Position numbers and translations under genes: made by a program. From Manis javanica (taxonomy: Eukaryota > Chordata > Mammalia > Pholidota > Manidae), in NCBI RefSeq assembly GCF_040802235.1, contig NC_133158.1:39746001-39810000 (forward strand): a stretch of 64,000 nt of DNA. The letters run 5' to 3'. This document shows positions 55,935 through 64,000 of the stretch, in pieces; within the stretch, counting starts at the first letter, position 1, and every line of letters starts with the position of its first letter. The notes beneath the pieces were generated by a model. The model was given only the letters and a program-made list of their open reading frames with translations. It had not been told where the DNA came from and made no database searches.

Positions 55935-58900
55935 GGCAGTGATGGGGTTAACTTCACCCGAGCACAGAACTCTGCCCTCTGATATGGGGTGAGTGCAGGG
56001 GTCTTCTTTTTTTCTAAAAGCTGTTTGAAAAAATGTAATGAGCTTCCTCCCGTTAACCTGGTTAACACAAAAGAGAGAGAGGGGTTTGCTTCTGTTTCCA
56101 TCTTGGGTCTGCAGCCTTCCTAGGAGGTGGTCCCCTCTCCCCACCCCAGACTGTCAGAGCCTCCTGAAGGCCGATGCGTGGGGCCTTGGTCCTCTGCCTT
56201 GATCCTCCAGGCAGGCTGGTACTTCCTTTGCCCTTAAGAGGCCTGAGGTTATACAGGCTTGGGTTGGTATCAGGGCACCTGGGGTCCAGGCCAGACCTGC
56301 CACCCACTTGCCCAAGCCTGGGCACCTCGTTTGCCTTCTGTGCTCAGTTTTCACGGCTGCGTCCTTCCACTTTACCGTCCTGGAGTGTGAGGCTGAATGG
56401 TCCTGCGCACCTAGAATAGTCTGCTATTGGGATGGAGGACTCCGAGGCATGGCTGGACGGCCGGCCTGTGAGTGCTGGTGGTGACTAATCCGCCTCTCGT
56501 GTGTTGAATAACTGACAGAATAAAACTGAAGGCAGGTGACCCATCTGGACTAGGGCTGGGACTCCTGTTTTCTGGGTCTGCACAGTTCTTTGAACCCCAG
56601 CCCCAGTACAAGTGGCCTGTCCCCCTAGACATGCCAACCAATGGCCTGAGCTGCCTCTGTGCCCTGGGCCGAGTCCACTGCGTCTCAAACATGCGTTGGT
56701 CCTGTCGTGTTCAACATCTGCCCAGAGTGGCCAGCGCTAAAAACGGATTGGAAGGACCCTGAATTTTGGCTCTGTTCTGTGTGGCAGCCATGCTCCTGGG
56801 GTGGAGCCAGGCTTCTCCCCATGGCCCTGTTCTGCCCAGCTCACTTCTCAGACACCCTGCTATCCAGCCCATGGGCACTGGAGCTGGCAGCTCTCCACCT
56901 GTTGCAGAAGTTTTTGAAAGTGCGTGTGCAGCAGTGCTGAGCCAGGTGTGGGAAATGCACAAAGTGGACACACATCTTATGGCCCCAAGGAGTCCCTGCA
57001 GTCAGATAGACGGTGTCGCTGGCGGCCCTGCTGCGGCCTGAGTGCCACCTCAGCCCTGCCTGGCCTTTCTGTGAGGCCGGTGGGCAGCATTTCAGCCTGC
57101 AAGGGTACTCAAGGGCCAGCACTGCCGCACTGCCCCCAGCCCTGGCCTGGAGGTGTCCTGCCCCCCCTCCCCCCGCACTCTGCCTGGGTGTGCCTGCAGC
57201 GGGTTCTCTCACCTCGGGAGTCCCAGAGGTGCTCGTGAAGGGGAGGGCCAGGACCACACCCCCACCCTGGTGCTGGAGGAGGGCTTGCATGCTTGGGAAG
57301 CGTGGCCATTTGAACACTCAGGACAAATGCCTGAAGGAGAAATGGAAGTGGCCATTTTGCAGGGCGTCTGTGGGTCTGGTGTGCTCCTCAGCCTCTTTAC
57401 TTTGCTCCCCTGGCACAGAGTGGGGTGAGGCTGGGCTTGGGGGTCCCTGTGCGGGTCGTGGGGCAGTGGATGTGTGCTTAAGACAGGTGGCAGCCTGGCC
57501 CAGGTGGGTATCTTCGTCCACGTCCTTGGAGAGTGGGTCCCACTTTCTGGGGGTGTTCTGGTGAGAAGGCACACATCCTATAGGGACCCCACTAGTGTTG
57601 TGGGATGCTCCCCTGGCCCCATAACTGTGGAGTCAGCAGGTGGAAAGCTGGTGCAAGCCCAGAGCAAATAAGAGTGTGGTCCCCAGATGTGAGACTCGAG
57701 CACCCCAGCTCAATGTGGGCTGTGGGGACACGTGGGTGCTTAGTGCCTGGACTGGCGCTCCCCTCCCGAGGAGTTCAGGAGCCTGGGCTGCTCCCCGGTG
57801 GCTGGGGGTGGCCCCTTCCTCATCCGGTCCCAGCTGTTAGCAGCTCAGGAGGAAGGAAGGGACTCTGGTATTTGTCACCCAGCAGTTTGGATCCTGGACA
57901 ATGCCATGTCCTCAGATTGCAGGGATGGAGCTGGGGGTGGCCTGTGAGGTCAGGTGCTTGATGATATCAGCCCCAAGGGTGGGCTGGGCTGGAAAGGGCC
58001 AGAGCCTGTGGGTTTCTCCCTGAGGCGGCACTGTGAGTGCTGCTAGCAGAGCATTCCCGTCGTTCCTACCCTCCCCACCCCCTGGCTGTCTCCTGGGGGG
58101 TGGCTGCTTGCCTGGCCGCCCCTCGGGAGGGAGGCTGGTCCACCCTGTGCTGTGGCCCTGGAGCTCAGGTGGGGTGGTGCTACATGGGACCTCTGGATGT
58201 GGACACGGGGCTGTTCTCCAGACCGACAGGAATTCCAAGGCCACGCACCTCATCAACCCTGCCCCTGCAGGCCTGGCCGTGTGTTAATGCCCAGTCCTGG
58301 GCTTATGGGCTAATGCCGGGTGGGTGCCCCAGACCTTGAGAGAGCTGCACAGAGAGGCCCAGAGGCTCTCACTGTGGGGTCAGAAGCAGCCCCTGTTGGT
58401 TTTGGAAGCCATGGGAATCCAGGATGTGGAACTGGGAAGCATGCCAGGCACTGGTGTCTCAGGCTTCTACCCTGGGATTCGGGGGACGCCAGGTGAGGCC
58501 CTTCCTGTCGCTTCTGGAGATAACACCTTTCGGAACAGGAGGGCAGGTACTGGGGTTCCTGGGCCCCAGGGGGTGGGCAGGGTGGGCCAGCTCCTGGGAG
58601 CCAGGGCGCTTTGAGCTCCTGGCTGCTTGCCCACATGGGGGGCTTGGTTGGGGGAGAAGCCTGCAGTTGCTCTCCTGGCCCAGGGGTGGGGAGGTGAGTG
58701 TGAGAGGTGTGCTCCCACTGGTGGGCGTCTGGGGCACTTACTCCAAGTGTGGGTGGCTCAGCTTGTGGGCCACCCTGTGGCCAATAGCTGTCTGCTTGTG
58801 GGAAGGCCCTGCTCTTTCCAGCTGTTGTCGAGCTCCACGGGGCTTAGGAAATTGAATTCCAGTCTCCACACAGCTCTTTCCCAGGGTTGGGAATGGGGAG

Positions 58901-60711
58901 GGCCAGTTCCACTTGGTCCCTGGAGAATGCTGGGGGGCTGTCCCAGTAACTCCTAAGGCCACTGTTGCCCCGTGGTCCTCTCCCTTTGAAACTCTGGAGT
59001 TCTGCAGCCGCCCCTCACCCCTGCCCTGCCCTTCCCTGTAGCCCCCAAACAAGCACCTCAGCCCGGCTTCCTGAGAGATCTCGTTTTCCCTGAGTCAGGT
59101 CAGCACAGGACTCCGAGGTGGAAGCAGAGCTCCGGCCACAGTTCCCGTTGCCGAGGCCCCAGGCCTGGGGAGGACGACCAGAGGCCCCACGTGAGGCCAT
59201 GCTCCACCCTCGGGGGTCCCCCCCCCTGCTGTCTCTGGGCCACCCCGGGCCTCATGCTGGTCCCCAGAGGAGTGTGGGAGCACCCCCTGTTGGGATGGTC
59301 TCTGAGCCTCACACCGGCTGGAATGCAGGGGACCTCATGCTGGCAATCTGGGCAGCTTTTCCTCAGAGTCTCTGGGCCCCAAAGCTGGTCCCATGTCTTG
59401 GGAACTTTCTGTGCCTTCTGCTTGGGCATTGGAGAGGATGTTTCCACAAATCCAGACCCTACTCAGCCAACCCCCCAAACAGGCTGAGCAGTAAGGAGCA
59501 GGGACTTGTCCCGACAGCCTGCAGCCCAGCTGCACCTACACCCCGGGCAGCCCTACCCAGCCTTGGCCTCGGGAATGAAGCCCTCCGGTGCCCTGTACTG
59601 CTTAGCCCGGCTCCTTCTTCACCCTGACCTGGTTTAGTGGCTGCTCACTTTTTGACTCACTTCAAATGGAAGTGTCTTGAACAGAAAATATCACTGGGCA
59701 TATAGGGATGTGGTGATCAAGTGAAGGCAGAGTAACTGTGCAGCTGAGGAAATGGGAGTCCCTGCCTCTCTGTCAGACAGGCTCCGAGTGGGTGGAGATG
59801 GGGGTGCTGGCCCCTTACACGGAACAGGCTTCTCACTGACTGATCGACGTTACAGGTGGGGACATGGGCTGGGCAGGCCCCACCTGAGGTCCCCTTCATG
59901 GAGGGGGGGCTGTCATCTGGGATGTGCTATCCAGGTGTGCCTGGCCCACCTGATGACCTGCACTCCCAGCTGCTGCTCTTTAGCAGAATCCCCGGTGCTG
60001 GGGTCCCAAGACCGCCCTCTGCCCCTCTTGGCCCCTCCCATCCCCGTGCTGCACCCCCTGAAGACGCCCACCTCTTCCTTTGCCCTCTTCACTACTGGCA
60101 GCTTTACCTGTGAACCCCATCTGCTGCGCCTGTCTTGGGCTTGGGGTCCCACAGTGGCCAATGGGGTGGCCATTTGGGCTGCAGTTCATGCTCCCAGCCA
60201 CCTTTGCTGACCACCTGTGCCATGGTGGGCACATGCCTGGCTTCCCCCCAGGTCCTCTTCCACCTGTACCCTCTGGACATCATGGGGCCAGGAGGTACCA
60301 AGTGGCTCTAGCTGGGTGGTGTGCCTGGGCACTGTGACCCCAGGCACCAGAATGGGCTGTCCCTGAGACCTCTCCCAGGGAGGCACATGGGCCCAACGCA
60401 GCAGCCACAGCCACCGGCTGGGAGCACTTGGAATGAGCCTGGGGTGCCCGGGACGCTGGGTTTCAAACTCTGTTCAGCTTTAGTTAATCAGCACTGAAGG
60501 AGCCCCACATGGCTGGTGGTGATGGGATGGGACTGCACAGCCCCAGTGTGGCAGCTGGCCAGGTGGTTACGGGTGCCAGGTGCTCTCAGACCCAGGGCCC
60601 ATGGGCCCTGTCTGTGGGTGTGGGTTATGTGACAGGGATGTGCCCTGCCTGCCGAGGCTGGGGAGGTGCTGTGGGCTGTTGCTGAGCAGCCCTCTTGGCC
60701 CATCCTTGCAG

Positions 60712-60930
60712 GGGCAGTGTCTCCTTCTGGCCTTGGGCAGCATGGTGCCCGCCACTCAGGCGGTGGAGGAGCAGAAGCCCGCAGAGCCAGGGCTGGACCC
60801 GGAGCTCAAGTCTAGGAGATGTCTGGTGATCTACCTCTGCTTCTATGGCTTCATGGCACAGATGCGGCCAGGGGAGAGCTTCATCACACCCTACCTCCTG
60901 GGTCCTGACAAGAACTTCACACGCAAGCAG
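60712..60930 (+). other. SLC19A1: SLC19A1 first coding exon (exon boundaries)
   Basis: The acceptor AG is at 60710-60711, after a pyrimidine-rich run. The exon begins GGGCAGTGTC and ends ACGCAAGCAG, and the donor GTAGAA starts at 60931. The first 30 bases are 5' UTR. The donor is weak: position +5 is A rather than G, although the CAG before it is ideal. Confidence 0.9.
60742..60930 (+). CDS. SLC19A1: Reduced folate carrier, first coding exon (residues 1-63, partial)
   Basis: SLC19A1 is the major plasma-membrane folate transporter. It exchanges reduced folates and antifolates for organic anions and also imports cyclic dinucleotides. This exon encodes 63 residues: a charged cytoplasmic N-terminus (1-28), the first membrane helix (about 29-48, [13 protein letters not shown] then the [12 protein letters not shown] motif) and the start of the first outer loop. 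Glu45, Ser46 and Ile48, sites of known transport mutants, are kept, as is the N-glycosylation sequon at Asn58 (NFT). The 189 coding bases end exactly on a codon, as in human. Compared with human the N-terminus differs at several places, including Cys at residue 27, the site of the human Arg27His variant. The later exons, with the other eleven helices, lie beyond the window. Confidence 0.97.
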
Positions 60931-63900
60931 GTAGAATGGGGTAGGGGCTGGGTGGGAGCAGATGGGGTGCGTGGTGGTAGGGTCCTGTCCCGACCTGGGG
61001 GGCACCTTCCCACTGAGGCCGGGTAGGGAGGCTGCAGCCCACAGGGGTCCCAGGAAGAGTGTGGGAGTGCCCTGTCCTCTGTTTCCCCTGGTTAGGGAGC
61101 CTACGTCCACCTGCTGGGCTGGCTTCCAGGAGAGGCCAGCACCATTTGCCTAAAGAGATTATGGGAGGAATTTTCCTTTTTCTCAGCAACAAGGACAGAG
61201 GTGTTGCTGGAACCTGACTAGTAAGCTTGTACCTAGTCTGGTCCCTGGTGCACACTGAGAAGGGGGGTGTGAGCTGTATCCCCTGAGGTTCCGTTCCCCA
61301 TAAAATAACAAAAGAGCCCAGAGTCTGCTGGTTTGTGAAGCGTGTGGCTGGGGCTCCCATCTGAGCTCAGTGGCTACCTGGCCCAGCCTCGTCCATCCCC
61401 TCCAACATGGAGGCTGGACCCTGTACCCCATGTCACTGTGGCTGATCCTGTTGGGTCCCGCTATGCCACATGACTTCTTCAGGAGGCCCCTACCCCTTGC
61501 AGACCCTAGAATTGTTTAAGTTACATGCAGTTACCATGCAGGTCAGGCTGTCCCCTCAAACCAGCCATCTTGGAGAAACAGAAATGCCCTTGTGATGCTC
61601 ACAGGGGCTTGGAGCCCTGTGTGTGTGACTGACCAGGGCTGGTCACTGCCCAGGTGGCGCTGGGGCCTTCAGGGTTGCCTGCTGTATCCCCAGGCCCTCC
61701 AAGGTCTCCTCTGAGTGACTGCCCCCCTCTTCCCTTGCTCACCTGTCAGCCATATGGTTCTCCTCCCTTAGAAAGTACCCTGTTCTAGAAGGGGGCCATC
61801 CTGGGCCACTGTGTCACTCACGGGTATAAGCATGTGTGAGGAGCCCCCGGAAGTGATGAGGTGAACCCTGTGTCAGAGAGGCCTTGAGCCCCACTCAGCT
61901 GCCCTCTCAGGCTCTGCGTTAGCTGCTGGGCCGGCCGGGTGCTGGAGCCGCACCCTGCAGGCTTGAGCCGGGGCAGGGTGGTGAGTGGCACCTAGGACAG
62001 CCTATGCAGCCCCCCTGCCATGCTGGCTGGGGGCAGCTGTCCGTGGGGGCCCAGAGCTGTTCTTTTACGTCCCTTTGCATGCCTGCCTCTGATATCCCTC
62101 TTGCCAACAACACCTGAGCAGCACTGCTGAGTCTCTGCCCATCTGATGGGCGTGGAGGTGCCTTCTGCAGGATCTACGTCTCCTTGGTGTCTGCCTGCCT
62201 GGCCAGCTTCCCTTGTCCTCAGGGCTGGCTTCTTGCGGCCAGGTGGATTCCCGTGCTTGTGGCTCTGCCTGCCGGCATGGCAGGTTCTTCCCAGGTGTGG
62301 CTGGCCATCTCACTTTGCACCTGGTGTCCTTTCATGCTGCAGTTTCAGTTTAGTCCAGCCAGACGTGCTTTGTGGGGAGAAGGCACCCTGTGTGCCCTCC
62401 CTGCTCTGGTTCGTGAAGTGCCTTTGGGAGGGGCAGGGGCTTGCTTTGCATCTGAGCTGCTGGGTGAGGCCTGCAGCCCCCACCCCACAGGAGCCCCTGC
62501 CTACACCCATTGCCTGTCACTGGTGGGATCACCGGGCAGCCTCCAGGACGGTCCTGGCCGTCCTTGTCCTCTCGTCTGGCTGGGCTAAGCACCTATCCAG
62601 GTGTGGCCCCTCGATGCCTCCTCTTAGATTTAGTGTTACCTGTGGCCTGCCTGGCCCTTTCCTGCTCCCCACCCCTCTGGTCCCTCCTGCCAGCCCTACT
62701 GCCCTGGCCCCATCCCAGCATGTCCTGGCTGCCTTGGGGCCTGGCTGGGCCTGCCCCTTCAGTGAAGCCAGCTGAATCTAGAAGTGGGCATAGCCCCAGC
62801 TCCATGGGCACACAGATGTGGTGGGACTGGGTCTGGGTGGAGCTGTTCTCGTGCCAGTGCTGGGCTGCATGACAGATGCTGCTTGCCTCAGGCTTTGTGG
62901 GCACCCACTCCCCCTGCACCTTCCACATGTGGTGGGTCAGTCTCCTCTGGCGCCTGCTGGTCTGCCAAGCCCTAGGAGAGCAGGGCAGGGATGCTGAGGA
63001 GGAAGCAGGGAAGGGCAGGGCCAGCTGGTTTTCCCCAGGCTGTGACCCCTCGACTCGGGCTCTGACTGGTGAGCCCCTCCAGCTGAGCAAGCCATGTGCC
63101 AAGAGATCTCATCAAGCAGGGCTTTTGATGTTCCCAGAATTTTCCATAAACATGAGCCCCCATGGCTATCAGTGAACATGTGCAGGTTACTCAGCAACCC
63201 CTGGGAACCGATGAGCACTGAGAGTGTCCCTGTGAGTCCTAGGGGGTTAGTTGTGAGGGCCGCAGGCACGGGGCGAGCCTGCGGAGATGTGTGGGCCCAC
63301 CCAGCCTCCCGGCAGAGGTGAGTGGCCAGCTCGACGTGGCTCCGTGTGCCGACCCAGGGCTGGACTCAGCCCTGCATTTCCACCTGCAAAGTGGGGCCCT
63401 GGTGACAGTGTGCATCACAGGGCTGAGAGGTGCCTGGACCGGCTGGTGAGGAGCACTGCATGTTAGCAGGCGGGCAGGCCCGAGTCTGGGTTAGTGCCCA
63501 TCAAGGCCGGAGCTCGGCCAGTGCCTGTGCTGGTGGGTCTGAGTCACATCCGGGACCCCACTGAGGGGCTGCCCACTGAAACCCACCAGGGCCTTGGGAG
63601 AGGCTACCACCGCGGGGTCCCCTGTCTGCCCTGGGAGGTGGGTGGGCCAGAGACCTGGGCTCTCGGGGCCGGGGCTGCCTCCCGAGGTAAGCCGGGCAGC
63701 CAGTGGGACACTGGCTGTCACCCTGAGCGGGTCTTCAACCTTGGGGAGCACAGTGCCCAGCAAGGGCCAGGGGTTCTGGCTCCCACTGGACGAGCCCGCC
63801 AGGTCTGCCTGAGGCAGGTGGTGGGGGCCTGTGGCCCAGTGCCCCTGGGGGGGATGGCGCAGAGGATGGGCCGGGGGTTCCGTTTGGTGTCCCTGCACTG

Positions 63901-64000
63901 GGGACCCGGGGGCGAGGGCAGGGTGCCCGGCCTTTCCATGCCTTCCCTCCCGGCTTCCCCCACACCATGGGAACTGGTCTGTCAGCTGTCTCTCCATACC
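60931..64000 (+). other. SLC19A1: SLC19A1 intron 2 (continues past the window)
   Basis: After the donor at 60931 there is no sequence resembling the next coding exon, which would begin with a segment leading into transmembrane helix 2. The 3 kb are GC-rich, and the open frames in them do not match the carrier. No repeat could be delimited here. Confidence 0.8.

Larger units (their letters stand above)
54852..60711 (+). other. SLC19A1: Presumed intron 1 of SLC19A1
   Basis: It runs from the candidate donor to the acceptor of the coding exon and is GC-rich, with a 30-base tandem duplication at 55875. It may contain further alternative 5' exons, as in human, but I cannot pick one out. Open frames inside it lack family features. 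The last bases, 'cctcttggcccatccttgcag', form a good pyrimidine-rich acceptor. Confidence 0.6.

Noticed and set aside
61000-64000. Search for the next SLC19A1 coding exon
   Set aside because: No frame in the last 3 kb resembles transmembrane helices 2 onwards of the carrier. The exon must lie beyond the window.
1-64000. CRISPR arrays, bacterial operons, phage or plasmid features
   Set aside because: The window is mammalian nuclear DNA with interrupted genes and retroelements. No regularly spaced repeats or prokaryotic gene layout are present.

Overview
This is nuclear genomic DNA from a placental mammal. It carries fragments of L1, L2, MaLR-type and other retroviral LTRs, two CpG islands and GT-AG splice signals. 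I see no Alu, B1/B2, carnivore tRNA-Lys SINE or ruminant BovA/Bov-tA pattern, so primate, rodent, carnivore and ruminant look unlikely. I cannot name the species. The only gene I can name is SLC19A1 (reduced folate carrier). Its first coding exon lies on the + strand at 60742-60930 and encodes 63 residues that match the known start of the carrier.

Layout. Positions 1-9.4 kb are AT-rich and made largely of old L1 pieces on the + strand. One of them is split by a MaLR-type LTR. Positions 9.5-11.7 kb hold two short unidentified open frames. A strong CpG island at 11.7-13.7 kb has a row of five CCAAT boxes and a good splice donor on the minus strand. It looks like the promoter and first exon of a gene running left out of the window; that gene is not identified. 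From 14 to 54 kb the DNA is GC-rich and I can support no gene in it. It holds scattered LTRs (about 17.6-18.5, 19.6-20.2, 22.9-23.2, 37.8-38.0, 38.5-38.9, 51.9-52.1 and 52.7-53.2 kb), L1 fragments on both strands, one small retroposon with clear target-site duplications (14.3 kb), and a few AT-rich islands that look like candidate regulatory elements (24.65-25.43 kb above all). A second CpG island at 54.4-55.3 kb has GC boxes, paired E-boxes and a splice donor, and is the likely SLC19A1 promoter. Intron 1 then runs to 60711, the first coding exon follows, and the window ends inside intron 2.

How it works together. The window reads as the 5' end of SLC19A1 plus a long upstream gap that ends in another CpG-island promoter pointing the opposite way. 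In human the upstream neighbour of SLC19A1 is PCBP3, transcribed divergently. The orientation of the left promoter fits that, but no PCBP3 coding sequence is visible, so this is inference. I found no convincing undescribed biological system. The points most worth a second look are the unidentified left promoter with its NF-Y array, the AT-rich candidate enhancer blocks, the young-looking retroposon, and the Cys codon at SLC19A1 position 27.
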